DNA from: Gautieria morchelliformis
Taxonomy: Eukaryota; Basidiomycota; Agaricomycetes; Gomphales; Gomphaceae
Assembly: GCA_015179125.1 (NCBI GenBank)
Contig: WHVA01000024.1
Span: forward strand, 248,001-312,000
Length of the DNA stretch: 64,000 nt
Direction of reading: 5' to 3'
The notes under the pieces are model-generated. The model searched no databases. It was not told where the DNA came from and saw nothing but the letters and a program-made list of their open reading frames with translations. Position numbers and translations under genes: made by a program. Positions within the stretch are counted from its first letter, which is position 1. Every line of letters starts with the position of its first letter. Positions 23,061-33,667 of this stretch are shown piece by piece.

Positions 23061-23963
23061 ACAAGCCTAGCTATAGCTCAGAGCAGTGGGAGCGCTGATC
23101 AGGACATTGAAGATGTGACGTGGCCTCATGTGACTGTGGCAGAACTCCGCTGCATCTTGTGCATTAGCCTAAGTCAAATCCTGGCATAGAAATATATATT
23201 GCTTATAGCTACGCTCAGCTCGCCACTTTTCGCACCAGATATATTTCAAAGTTAATCCAGGAATAAACCTGGCGACACCCCGATGTGACTTCTGGATGAA
23301 AGTTGGATATCATTTGAAAATTGATACAAACTCGCCAGGCGATTTTTTGGTCTAAAACGGGGTGTCAAATCACCGCGTTTTGGGGGTCTGAAAACAAACC
23401 CCAACTAGGTTAGGACAGCTTGGCTTAGAGCAGAAATATGGAGTAGGTTTACCCCATGTATTCAGACCATGCTAAGCTACATTACTATACATCTGAACTT
23501 TCATTTTGGATCTGATCAACAGCTTAATCCACTGTATATGGGAGATAAACACCGCTTTGAAATGTTTGCTTTAACAATCCACTAACATATACAACTACTC
23601 GCGCTCGTTGGGGCTCAAATAAATGTATCTATGTGTGCCCCACTGCAAATAGATAATGCTTTCTTACTACAAATAGCCTGTTTGGCCACATCTCATTGTT
23701 GAATATTCTAGAGTGCGATCATATCATACCAGCTTCAACCCAGTGCCAGTACTCAATTCAATCAGACAGCAAATGCATTCAGACTGGTACAAAAACACAA
23801 TGTAATTAGACAATGAAAACCTGCATTTAGCCACAAGCATCCCAATTGGGAGGATATTAAACACGCTGCATCATCGCACCTCAAAACATATAAAAATGTG
23901 TCCACCACCCCCCATACCCATTCTCTTTTCCTTCCTTACCTCCATGCACCTCCCTCGTCGACG
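23061..23963. other. no gene recognised
   Basis: An inverted pair GACACCCCG / CGGGGTGTC lies at about 23273 and 23359. Promoter-like TATAAAAATGTG at 23889 sits upstream of the next gene. Nothing else is supported. Confidence 0.3.
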
Positions 23964-24828
23964 ATGGTGAAGCCATTGTATGACAAACCACCAAAACATG
24001 TTACGGACATGTTCCTGTGCAAGAACTGGAGTTCGTTAGCTTATGAAGCACGAAAGCATCATTGCGAGCTAGTGGACAACTCACCGACTGATACCGAATC
24101 AGACTCCCAGATAGATCCCACGTTGAAACCAACTAAGCGCAAGCCAGCCACTGATCCCAGCAGTGATGAAGACATTATACCAAGAGGCCTAAGACGGCTG
24201 TTCCTAGCTCTAACTCCACTCGAAAGTGTAAGTGTTTGAGTATATTTGAAAAGGCGGCACTTACCAATATGTGTTTGTCTGCACTTCTTTCGCTAGATTC
24301 CAAAGGTGAGGTGAATTATGACTCAGTTAAGAACAGTGGCTTACGATGGCACACTAGCCCTGGCTCCATCTCTTTGAAGAATACACAATTTGTTCCTGAT
24401 ATCGTAGAACCAGCCGTGAGGTTAGTGAGCCGCATGTCTGAAACTGACAGATTGCTTACATGATCACAGAAATGGCCGAGTTGAGATTAATGTCACGTCT
24501 GCATTAACTGACTATGAGCAGGAACAGGAACATGAGCGAGATGAAGGTCAGTAGTTTGTTAGAGTTAAGTATTATATATCCTCACCTGTACTTAAGAACC
24601 ATGGAGCGGTTCCCATAACCACAAGAAAGAGAACATTCAGACTATCGCTGGCTTGGAGGGAAACACGTGGACCAAGCATTTAGCGGCCCTCCTAGGGGTA
24701 TATCCTTGAAGAGGGTGCGTGGGGGAGGATACACTCAGAGCATGAAAACAAACAAAATACACAATTTTGCGAACCTTACGTGTGCACAGCTAAATGATAA
24801 GGAACTGGAGCTCAAAAAAACATTGTAG
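23964..24828 (+). CDS. hypothetical five-exon gene, 196 residues
   Basis: ATG at 23964 (MVKPLYDKPPKHVTDMFLCK). Proposed exons 23964-24225, 24297-24420, 24470-24546, 24626-24714 and 24790-24828, with all GT-AG introns and all phases agreeing. The protein has a Thr/Asp/Ser-rich stretch ending SDEDIIPRGLRRLFLALT, then SGLRWHTSPGSISLKNTQFV, then EQEQEHERDE and YRWLGGKHVDQAFSGPPRGI. A core promoter-like TATAAAAATG lies about 70 bases upstream. No known domain is seen. Reading stays open for 60 codons after 24850 (HWLSGEGSETTDWESSSPSA), so a longer gene is possible. The following transposase remnant suggests it belonged to a mobile element. Confidence 0.5.
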
Positions 24829-25127
24829 GTAAGTGACTATTTTGCAACAGATATTCCATTCTTACCCAAGTCGAACAAGGACTTGGTTCGCGCGTTGAGG
24901 GGCATTGGTTATCTGGGGAGGGGTCTGAGACAACAGACTGGGAATCATCCTCACCATCCGCAACATCGTCGTCACTCTTGAGCGAGCCAAAATGTGTCAC
25001 GGCGGACATGGGCCTCGCATATATGCCAGGCACAAGGTCTGTCGTTGAAGACTATGCGTGAGATGTGAGGGAAGGGTCTATATTTTCTTGTTTCAGGTGT
25101 GAGCGCGGCGAATGATCAGCAGAGGTT

Positions 25128-25446
25128 GTGAGAGGGTGCAGGTCCATTCAATCGCTCACGCTGATTCCACAGTCCATCTTCCTCACGATCCCGCAAGGAT
25201 TCCTCCAGGCTTTGTTACCACCTGTTCCAGTACCCAATGAAGTATTAAGGTTACCTCACGGACGGGGTTGGGTGAATCGTTACTGCTCCTGCTTAATCTG
25301 GCGCTGGCGCTGCATCATTACACGATCAAACGCTAAATATTATCGTCATTTCTGTGACTTGGTGAAAATTATCAAGAAGTGATTACTATTCACAATAGAA
25401 GAAGTTGACGAGTTGCAAGAAATGATTGTACAGCAATATGAACGGT
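25128..25446 (+). pseudogene. transposase C-terminal remnant (CACTA/KDZ-like)
   Basis: Pieces read PHDPARIPPGFVTTCSST, then EVLRLPHGRGW, then KYYRHFCDLVKIIKK and, after a stop, FTIEEVDELQEMIVQQYER. The order (a YYxHFCxLV helix followed by an EEVDEL helix and a Q-x-Y motif) resembles the C-terminal region of large fungal DDE transposases. Stops and frame changes make it a relic. It lies 270 bases before a CAGTG terminus at 25717. Confidence 0.4.
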
Positions 25447-25489
25447 AAGTCGTCTGTTAGTTGTAACTGTCTGACGCATCTGACCCACC

Positions 25490-25717
25490 AGCAGCTGGTA
25501 CTTCATGATTAGGCAGAAAAAAAAATCATTCATCATCATTTGGTACTCTTTGTTTGACTTTACTTTTTTTTCCTGTACTTAATTTTAGTACTTGTATAGT
25601 ACTGATTTTTAGTGCTGTATGAAATTATTTTTTGGGGACTAAATTTCAGTACAAATCGGTACTGTAATTTATCTGTAGTGCAAGTGGAACTGAAATATAC
25701 TTATTCTTTCTACAGTG
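25490..25717 (+). repeat. CACTA-type terminal region (right end)
   Basis: The block is rich in GGTACT and CAGTAC words and ends CTTTCTACAGTG. It aligns with 33430-33667, which ends with the same words, and the last 10 bases match the end of the element at 36931-39105. Subterminal repeats like these are usual in CACTA elements. Confidence 0.6.
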
Positions 25718-25885
25718 GGGGGGCACATGGAGGTAGTTGAATCAACACGTCACATTGACTCAGGGGGCACCGTGTGGGGGGGGGGGGGGCATGTGGAGGT
25801 AGTTGAATGAACCCATTGTGTCGACTCAGGGGCCGCCGTGTGGGGGTGGCACATGGAGGTCAGTGAATGAACGCGACACACGTCT
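25718..25885. repeat. three G-rich tandem units of about 70 bp
   Basis: Units contain GGGGG-GGCACATGGAGGTAGTTGAAT and CGACTCAGGGG-like text, at about 25718, 25780 and 25840. Runs of up to 14 G occur. They end just before a TATAAG box at 25891. Confidence 0.75.
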
Positions 25886-25908
25886 TGGTATATAAGTGGC
25901 GGGATTAA

Positions 25909-26529
25909 GTGGCTCCCTCCTCTGACATGGCGGCTCCTTCCTCTAAGATGGCACCCTCCTCTGACATGGCACCCTCCTCTGATATGGCACCCTCCTCGAC
26001 ACCTCCAATCTCACAGATAGTGCACCTGAAGGGACCTGCTGCTCAGCGGCTGAGAAGCCATATGGATGAATACCTTGGTCTGGCCACCACTCGAGGCACT
26101 CGCAGCAAATTTGCAAAATTAAAGGCTGCCGAGTTTATCACACATTTTGATCTTGCCCCAAAGACCCATGAAGATGGCACAAAAACAGATCCTTTAGAAG
26201 GAATTTCTTGCCATAAACCTGTCACAGTTGGGCAGATAACTGATGTAAGTTTGCACATTGTGTCCATGTCCATGTCCTTTTGCTCACTGCACCAACAGCA
26301 TGTGAAGCAATGGTATTTCAATCATGCGTGGGTCATGAAGGGAAGTTGTTTCAAGGATTGCATGGCTGGAGGGGGCCCCCAGCAACTTGGTCAGGTTGAT
26401 GATAATGTAGGTGAATCAGATTATGAGGTGGATGAATTGGGCCCTTCACAGTCCAAGGAAGCCACAGCCCCTTCATGGACCACATTGGCCACTGCAACAA
26501 ACCATGCCATTGGGGCCGAGCACAGGTGA
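25909..26529 (+). CDS. hypothetical protein, 5' exons
   Basis: TATAAG at 25891 precedes the first ATG at 25927 (the frame also opens with GTG at 25909). The N-terminus repeats MAPSSD four to five times, then reads LRSHMDEYLGLATTRGTRSK and FAKLKAAEFITHFDLAPKTH. A GT-AG intron at 26245-26298 is 54 nt, so the frame is open with or without splicing. Exon 2 gives HVKQWYFNHAWVMKGSCFKD and an acidic tail, with a donor GTGAGT after GAEHR. The K-W-Y-F-N-H motif resembles N-terminal regions of transposon-linked basidiomycete proteins. The downstream exons are missing. Confidence 0.5.
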   Translation: MAPSSDMAAPSSKMAPSSDMAPSSDMAPSSTPPISQIVHLKGPAAQRLRSHMDEYLGLATTRGTRSKFAKLKAAEFITHFDLAPKTHEDGTKTDPLEGISCHKPVTVGQITDVSLHIVSMSMSFCSLHQQHVKQWYFNHAWVMKGSCFKDCMAGGGPQQLGQVDDNVGESDYEVDELGPSQSKEATAPSWTTLATATNHAIGAEHR

Positions 26530-26869
26530 GTGGCTCTCCTGATGAGGCCCAATTCCTTTTCTGATGTAAACCTCAAGTAGCACTGATGAAATTGGGAGGG
26601 GGAAAAGGTTTGTATTATAAACTGTCATTGCTATGCAGAAATTAACCACAGGAATGATTACTGTAAGGAGGAAAATTCTGAAACAATTTACCCCTCAGCT
26701 CAATAGACGGGGACAGGGAGGTAAACAAGGGGGTGTGTGGGGTAGAAAGTCCAAGTAGATTGGTCACTTGGTGTAATGGCAGGGAGAAAGGCCAGACAAT
26801 AGATAGAGACACTTTTTTTTGTGTCACACCATATGGAACATCCATAGACATGAATCTATGTGTTGGTGA
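26530..26869. other. no gene recognised
   Basis: Intron-like or unique DNA before the minisatellite. Nothing supported. Confidence 0.3.
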
Positions 26870-27482
26870 TGTGTGCAGGTGATGCGTGCAGGTGATGCGT
26901 GCAAGGTGACGCATGCGTGCGGGTGATGCGTGCGTGCGGGTGATGAGTGTGTGCGGGTGATGAGTGCGTGCGGGTGATGCGTGCGGGTGATGCGTGCGGG
27001 TGATGCGTGCGGGTGATGCGTGCGGGTGATGCGTGCGGGTGATGCATGCGTGTGGGTGATGCGTGCGTGCGGGTGATGCGTGCGTGCGGGTGATGCGTGC
27101 GTGCGGGTGATGCGTGCGTGCGGGTGTGCGTGCGTGCGGGTGGTGTGTGCGTGCGGGTGATGCGTGCGTGCGGGTGATGTGTGTGTGCGGGTGATGCATG
27201 TGTGCGGGTGATGCGTGCGTGCGGGTGATGCATGCGGGTGATGCATGCGGGTGATGCGTGCGGGTGATGCGTGCGGGTGATGCGTGCGGGTGATGCGTGC
27301 GTGGTGTGTGCATGCATGATGCGTATGGCCAATGCGTGCATGCATGATGCATGCAGGTGATGCATGCGTGCGATGCGTGTGTGCATGATGCGTGTGGGCG
27401 ATGCGTGTGTGTGTGCGTGTGTGATGCGTGGGTGCCTGATGCGTGTGTGGGTGTGTGATGCGTGGGTGCATGATGCGTGCAG
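26870..27482. repeat. G-rich minisatellite, 13-bp and 17-bp units
   Basis: Repeats of GGGTGATGCGTGC and GGGTGATGCGTGCGTGC dominate about 600 bases. All three minus-strand frames stay open because the units contain no stop, giving His/Thr/Pro-rich peptides. These frames should not be called genes. The strand is strongly skewed: G and T on the plus strand, almost no C runs. Confidence 0.9.
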
Positions 27483-27805
27483 AACTGCAGAATTAGTCAG
27501 TGGTGACATGGCCATAATACATGAACTATGCCTACTTCTGCTCTTCTGTATATAAATATCCTGTATTCATACCTGAACTTTAGTACAAATATAGAGAACA
27601 CTACATGCTAACACTCATACTATATTCCCATACACATATCTGTAAGAGCATTGTCATAATATTCAACCAAACTTCATGGTACACTGGTAGTGACAACAAC
27701 TACTGGTACAGGATGGGGAGATATGTGCATCTACAAGTACCTTGAATGTGTCATCCACCCTTGACAGTGTTCAGGTGATATTGAAGACATAGCAGTGTGA
27801 AGGAA

Positions 27806-28956
27806 TCATAAGATAGCCATCTCATCTTTGTTATCTACTGCTTGCCGAAATTCTGCACCATGGCGGCGAAGGTACGCTCTCAGGTATGAAAAAGCCTCCT
27901 CGATTGGGTTCATGTCGGGGGAGTACGATGGTAAATAGTAGAGCCGCACACCACTAAATAATAGATATTTTTAAGCTTGCTCAGGAGATTGGTTGGGATT
28001 GCTTACCGTTCTTGGCAAATTGTGGCAACCTCAGGACCATGGTGAATGGAGCAGTTGTCCATCACCAAGATGCTGCGTGGCTGGGGCCATGGGTTCATAT
28101 AAGGCATCAGGTTCATGATGAATTTCAAGAAGGTGTTGGCGTCGTATGCCCCCTCCTGTATATTGGAATATATTATCCCCTCTTCACAGAGGGCTGGCAG
28201 AAGAGAGTACCTACACTGATATAAATATTAGAGGAAAGTAAAAGATGAAAGGAGACATACCCTGTCCCACGCACAAACCTAGCCTTTGACCTTGCTCTTT
28301 TCCCTTTCTGCGTCCATCCGTTCAAGCGATACGTGGTGCGGCAATCGACCCGGCTCTTGTCAATGAATACAAGGCGGCTGGGGATTTCATGGCCAATTCG
28401 GAAGCGGAAAACCGTGCGGAGGTCTTCATTTTGCTCTGCAGAAACCTTTGACAGCTAAGGATGGAGTAAATAGGTTGAAGAACGACAGAAAAGAAAAGAC
28501 ATACTCGTTTCTGTGTGAGCCCGAGTTCTGTCATTGTATCCCAGAGAGTACTAACTCCAACAGTTATTCCATGTAAATGCTGCATTACACCCTGTATTTC
28601 GTCAAGATAGAGGTCTGGGAACTGCTGTACAAGCTGAACTAGGAACTAGGAGAGAAACCAGATAAGAGTCAGTGTTATCTGGGATCATCAAGGCTCACTG
28701 CTTACCTGCATTTCCTCAGGATCCATTATTCTTCTCCTTTGACCCCTTTTTCCAGGTTCCGGTGGCATGACCTCACCGGTAGTGCGCCATAGTTGCAGAA
28801 CATGTTTGACAACGCGTTGCGACATGTTGAGATCCAGTGCGATATCAGCGACTTTCTTTTCACGAGTACTGTATACCTCTGATATATGACACGTTTTCTC
28901 AGATCCTCTGAGTATGTTTGTCGTTGTCACAGATGGTCTGGGAGATACCTAGGCAT
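27806..28956 (-). pseudogene. Tc1/mariner-type transposase, five exons, nearly intact
   Basis: Minus strand, ATG at 28956, stop TGA at 27806. Exons: 28706-28956, 28505-28645, 28261-28454, 28007-28210, 27806-27953; introns are GT-AG and 50-60 nt. N-terminus: SEDLRKRVIYQRY, then a helix-turn-helix (REKKVADIALDLNMSQRVVK). Catalytic DDE-type core: D in RLVFIDKSRVD, D in ILVMDNCSIHHG, and E in YSPDMNPIEEAFSYL. It cuts and pastes its element at TA sites if active. Two lesions lie in exon 1: a TGA after PDHL and a frameshift near RYT/STRE. Exons 2 to 5 are clean. Terminal repeats were not found by eye. Confidence 0.85.
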
Positions 28957-29486
28957 CGGATGGCACAAGTTACAACATACACATCTCATGTGACATGGTC
29001 ATGCATGATGTCATGACTGACATCATGCCAGCAAGACTTCAGATGAAACAATGTACTGTCACATCATTGTAATTGGAGTATATGTAGACTTTATATTATA
29101 TTTGAGTGCTTAAAGCTGATGTTTGGCCATGTAGAAGGCTGAAAAGGCTGGGAGCAGCAAACAGACATGCACCTCCCCCCCTTCCATAACCAGCCGATTG
29201 CAGCCTGTTTTGCTGTTTCAAACATTTATACATATACATTACTATAATCTGACCAAGTTATAGCCCTTATTGAAAGAATTTGAGGGCATAATGATGCATA
29301 TAAGTGCAATTATTCAAATAGTAAATAACTTAGAATAAGCCACATTTTGTATACCAAATGGTAGATATTACATATTGAAGAATATCTACAAAGTATAAAC
29401 CCTTAATCGTCAATGGTAGGGGAGATACAGGTCGATCTTTGCAGGCGGCAGCAGGCGGCATGTATTTCAGACTCTGCCCTGTGTAC
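28957..29486. other. flank of the Tc1/mariner-type gene
   Basis: AT-rich, with repeated GATGTCATG / CATGACATCA words near 29005-29030. No gene seen. Confidence 0.3.
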
Positions 29487-29502
29487 CCGAAACAGCTGTA
29501 AC

Positions 29503-29698
29503 AAAATTTTGTGTTTTTGTTAGAATTTGTTGAGCAAGAAAATTGTAAAAAAGTTTAAAGTTTTTTGCAGGGTTTTTTATGTGTTTTATAAGTTTCTTTG
29601 TGAAAACACAAAGAAACCCATAAAAAACCCTGCAAAAAACTTTGATTTTTTTTACAATTTTCTTGTTCAGCAAATTCTAATAAAAACACAAAATTTGA
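29503..29698. repeat. foldback element (about 88-bp arms)
   Basis: AACAAAATTTTGTGTTTTTG on the left pairs with AAAAACACAAAATTTGAT on the right; the arms continue through GAATTTG-TGAGCAAGAAAATTGT and GTTTTTTGCAGGGTTTTTTATG. The loop centre lies near 29598. Mirror-image frames on both strands confirm the symmetry. The words ACCCGAAACAGCTGTAA occur at 29487 and again at 29981. Confidence 0.8.
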
Positions 29699-30497
29699 TT
29701 ATAGTTTTTTTTACATAAAAAACACTAAAAGTATTTGGACAATTTTTAGAGTTTTTTGAACAGTTTTTCAAAAACTTTTCTATGCCTGCAGTGCGATGCA
29801 CGTATATGATGGGATTTCCATTGGGCCTATTTGAGAGCTTGATTTATACATAGAATCACATTTATATGTGTGTATATATATCATACAAAATATTAGACCT
29901 TAACTCCTCCTGGTTCACGAGTTTGAGCTCAAACAAATTTTTGATGAATTTTGAGCGCTAGTTTCAAAGTCCGCCTTCGGGACCCGAAACAGCTGTAATA
30001 GGACTGACTGGGCTTGAAGGTTGAGACTCCGACTTTCAAACTCTCCTATATCACTGGTTTCGCACGCTTTGCGGTGTAGTAGGCCACTCTGATTTGCACT
30101 CAGCCTACTACTCTCGAGTCTGCCTATCAAAGCAATCGTCATCTTTCACGCACTTTGCGGAGCGCAGTGTCACACGGTACTCAGGCTACGCCAAGCGACA
30201 AGCAGTGTCTGCCTCTGATTTTCATCTTAGCCTCCTATCAGAGCAATCCTGATGAGCAGCTGCCCTGGGCTCTCATCTCAGCTCAACTCTTGAGTCGGTC
30301 TTGGACGCCTGTCACCGGCAGAACCATCGTGATTCTTTCGCGCGCTTTGTGGAGCACAGGCTTGAAGAACTGTGCATGCCACAGACCTCAACTTTTTTTC
30401 CTTGCTATGACGACCTTGTTGCATCTTCTTCACTTCGAAACACGACTGAATCCCTGTTAGATACCGCCTGTAAAGGCTTCTCAAGTTCAAAGTTCTG

Positions 30498-30860
30498 ATG
30501 GTCACTTACCAGTGTGTAGCCCGCTGTGGAAAATCATGGGAAAAGGAGTCCAGTCTGACGACCCATCAAAATTTTTGCAAGTTATATGTGGTGGAACAAA
30601 CAGCGAGGCAGGAGGCATTCCGGCAGAGAGTGCGCAAAGCACATCAAAAACGGGTTGAAATAAAACGCAAGCAACGGATGGAAGCGACAAACGTGAGTAA
30701 CTTTGGTAATAAAATATGATTGAACTCAACTCTGATCAATGTATTTTTTTAAGTCCAGCAACATTGAGTATAACAAGTACATGGACGTGGACAATGCGGA
30801 CGACGCAGATCATCAACCTATGATGGTCGATGGAAGTTTGTGCAAATGGCTCATCATATA
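30498..30860 (+). pseudogene. zinc-finger N-terminal exon of a transposase-like gene
   Basis: ATG at 30498 gives CVARCGKSWEKESSLTTHQN FC (in two parts), a C2-x-H/C zinc-binding motif, followed by a basic helix (RQRVRKAHQKRVEIKRKQRM). A GTGAGT donor lies at 30692, and a possible next exon near 30757 reads NIEYNKYMDVDNADDADHQP. This is the usual start of fungal KDZ or Plavaka-type proteins. No catalytic part follows before 31000. Confidence 0.45.
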
Positions 30861-31153
30861 TAGATGACGGTAAACTGTTCTGACAATGTGTCACTGAACA
30901 GTCTGAGTTTCTGAAATTTCCAGATTTCCAAAAACTCCCTCAGTTTTGAAATTGGGCTGATGCTTGATTTCAGTTTCTGGGCACTGAACAGGCCCTTAGG
31001 GCTCCTAGACAACTTGATTGACTTAGTCATTTACTCACATCATTATCATGCAAATAACTAACAGAAGCTGCTACAGTAGACTCCCTCCTAATGCATACCC
31101 CTTGGGATAGGCCTTGGAGTATGTGTTATGAGGGAGTATACAGTCTTGGAGAG

Positions 31154-31171
31154 AGTTAGGGTTAGGGTTAG
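31154..31171 (+). repeat. interstitial telomere-type repeat
   Basis: GTTAGGGTTAGGGTTAG, about three TTAGGG units, inside the pogo-like element and 80 bases from its left end. Confidence 0.8.
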
Positions 31172-31823
31172 TGGTGTAGCACCTGTCAAAGAGTACTAGT
31201 GTGGAGGCTATTTATGGGTGAAATTACTAGTCAATTTGTCATCCTTCAAGTTCTCATCCCCGCAGCCCTTGTCCTCTGTCCAAATGAACTCAACATCATC
31301 TCCAGCTTACGGGCAAACGGATCGTCAATGTCTCAAACATAGTTCCTCAAAACCAATATGACCTGAAGAGCTTCATTATACATAGGAGCAGGTTTGATGG
31401 GTACGTGTCACTATAAATGTCATCACTATTGTCCTTGTTTTCTTCATGTGCCTTTCCAATACTGGCCAGCTGGCTTTCAGCTAAGTGTCAAGTGCCTGGC
31501 TTTTCACTCTTGTTTTTTTTTTTTTTTTTATCATTTTTTTTTTGTCTGCAGGCTAGGCCTATGATAGGCACTACATGCATGATACCTAACATACAAGGTA
31601 TGGTCTATCTCTGCTTGGTTCTTTCATTCTCTAGTGTGTGGTCTGGCTTTGTAAGTGCTTGGCTGCAAAGCAGACTTACACAGCATGGGCATCAATATCC
31701 AAGGGCCAAGGGTCCATTGTTGACGATGTGAATTGGAGCTGGTCAAGAATGAGTGAGTGGTGTTGGTTTTTGGTATATATAAGGATGTTCATGCCTCTGA
31801 AATGCTAAAACTCCCCTCAGCAC

Positions 31824-32214
31824 CCCTTTACAGCGCTTTGCAGTACATAAGGCAGGTGCTGATTTTGCACGTGTTTTATCTGCAAGACTTAAAACAGCGA
31901 TAACTCAGGTAATACTGCTCTGATTGGTTCGAAAATTTGTATATAGCTTAATGTAGAGCATAGGCAGGGCACAGAGTAATGACCTCACGAAAAATCAAGC
32001 AATTTGAAAATCCCAATTTTTGTGTGAATTTCAAAGTGGATGACTTTGCTGGATATTATTGCTCTGTGTCCTGCATATGATCTACATAAAGCTATATACA
32101 AAATTTCGAAGCAATCAGAGCAGTATTACCTCAGTTATCGCTGTTTTAAGTCTTGCAGCTAAAGCACATGCAAAATCAGCGCCTGCCTTACATACTGCAA
32201 AGTGCTGTAAAGCC
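31824..32214. repeat. foldback element with arms of about 170 bp
   Basis: Left arm CTTTACAGCGCTTTGCAGTA through AAAACAGCGATAACTCAGGT and beyond pairs with the right arm ending ACTGCAAAGTGCTGTAAAG. Mismatches are few along about 170 bases; the centre lies near 32015. It is nested in the pogo-like element and has no coding capacity. Confidence 0.8.
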
Positions 32215-33075
32215 AAACAGTCTAACCCATAAATGCATAGTAATCGACCTTCCATGGCTTATTTGGGCATGCAATATCCATGTGCACTTCAGTTTGTACC
32301 CCTTAGCTGCGACACCACCTTGACACCTTTCCCACACCCCAACGAGTGGCAGCAGCTGCAGTCTATGCTGATGTTTTAGCCCAGCCTGCAGCTTTCAGTG
32401 TGACAAATCATGACAATAGTAGTACTCCAATGTGTCAGTTGGATGGATTAGATAATTGGAGTAGATGTTATCATGTTCCTAAAGGGTCAGTTCTGAATTG
32501 GAAGGGATGGTTGAGTATACCACCATTTATATTTGGGGCAGGCAATCAGATGTTATCAGCAATCGGTGTGGCCAAAATTTTCAGAGTGTCTGGGCTGTTA
32601 TCTCTGGAGGGGCCAGGATTAACCACTCAGCCTTAGCTTACACACTAAACCCCCAGGGGGAGGCTTACCACTAAGCTGCCCCAGCCCCTTTCTTGTATCG
32701 GATCTCCCTCTTTTTCCTGTCAATAGGTTTCGTTAATGATGAGAGTTGATTTTCTTGCCTTTTCTGGATGTCATATAATTCCCGTTGGCATTACCCAGCT
32801 ACTGTCATAACCCATTATAATAATTTGTCAAAGTAACTATGGGTTATTGGGTATTGGTTATGATTCCAAAATCCCTGTAAACCAAGTTGGGAGATGGAAA
32901 AATGTATGGCTTATAAGGGAGTATCAGTTATCTGAGGTATCTGTTTGGAGAGAGTCTACTCTACCTTATGCCTGAAGCTGGCTGGGGAATACTCAGGTAA
33001 CCAGGTTTGTCATGTCTGTTGGCTACTTGTATCTGTGGGTCAGGTTGACCATATATTTGCATTAGGGTAGACTGA

Positions 33076-33667
33076 CACTGCAGGAAGCACTGGTACCTAA
33101 AGTTCAAATGAAACAGAACTTGAGTTTCAGTACAAAACCAGCTAAAAATGCGTGCTTGAGCACTGACTTTTAGCTCCCAAAGCATTCTCAGCCCCTTTGA
33201 CCACACACTGATTTCTATTAGGGAAAATGTCCCACTTTATACTGGTTTTTAGCTCAAAAAGAACTTAATTCTAGCTTGTTTAGCACTAATAAAAAGTACA
33301 TTCAGAACTACTTTTTAGGTACACACATCATTGATGATTGTGAGAGCAGGAAGGTAACGAAAGCCTAAGTACATCAAGATGAAACTCCCGCAGACCATGA
33401 GACATCAACAAAAGCGGTAATTTCACTAGGACAGTGTTCATGGACCCGGAGATTAATCATAAGTAAAAAGAAATCATTCATCATTGGTACTGTTTGACTT
33501 TGCATTTTGTCCTGTACCTAAATTTCAGTGCATGTATATGTAATACTGATCTTTAGTCCTCCATAAAATTATTTTTGCGGTCTAAATATCAGTACAAGTC
33601 GGCACTGTAATTTAGCTGTACTGCAAGCGGAACTTACATAAATATAGTGCTTATTCTTTCTACAGTG
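33076..33667. mobile_element. CACTG-ended element or fusion of two, 592 bp
   Basis: Left end CACTGCAGGAAGCACTGGTA, right end CTTTCTACAGTG. CAGT and GGTACT words repeat inside. The two flanks come from different parts of the module (left like 2713, right like 9058), and no target duplication is seen. So either a deletion occurred next to the element or two elements recombined. Confidence 0.5.

Larger units (their letters stand above)
31074..32961. mobile_element. pogo/Tc1-like non-autonomous element, 1888 bp
   Basis: Left end CAGTAGACTCCCTCC, right end GGAGAGAGTCTACTC, flanked by TA at 31072 and 32962. Removing it restores GCTGCTACCTTA, as in copy 1 (GCTGCTACCTTACG). CAGT termini with TA duplication fit the pogo/Fot1 branch. 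No transposase is inside. It holds a TTAGGG triplet (31154), a long T tract (31510) and a foldback (31824-32214). Confidence 0.75.

Noticed and set aside
23070..23110. tRNA-like TAGCTCAGAGCAGTGGGAGCGC
   Set aside because: An A-box-like word only; no B box, acceptor stem or T arm can be formed nearby.
26642..27515. Three long His/Thr/Pro-rich reading frames on the minus strand
   Set aside because: They are all produced by the GGGTGATGCGTGC minisatellite, which contains no stop in any of these frames.
29467..29718. Lys/Phe-rich frames on both strands
   Set aside because: Generated by the AT-rich foldback; mirror images of each other.
31154..31171. Chromosome end
   Set aside because: Only about three TTAGGG units, inside a bounded transposable element with a known empty site.
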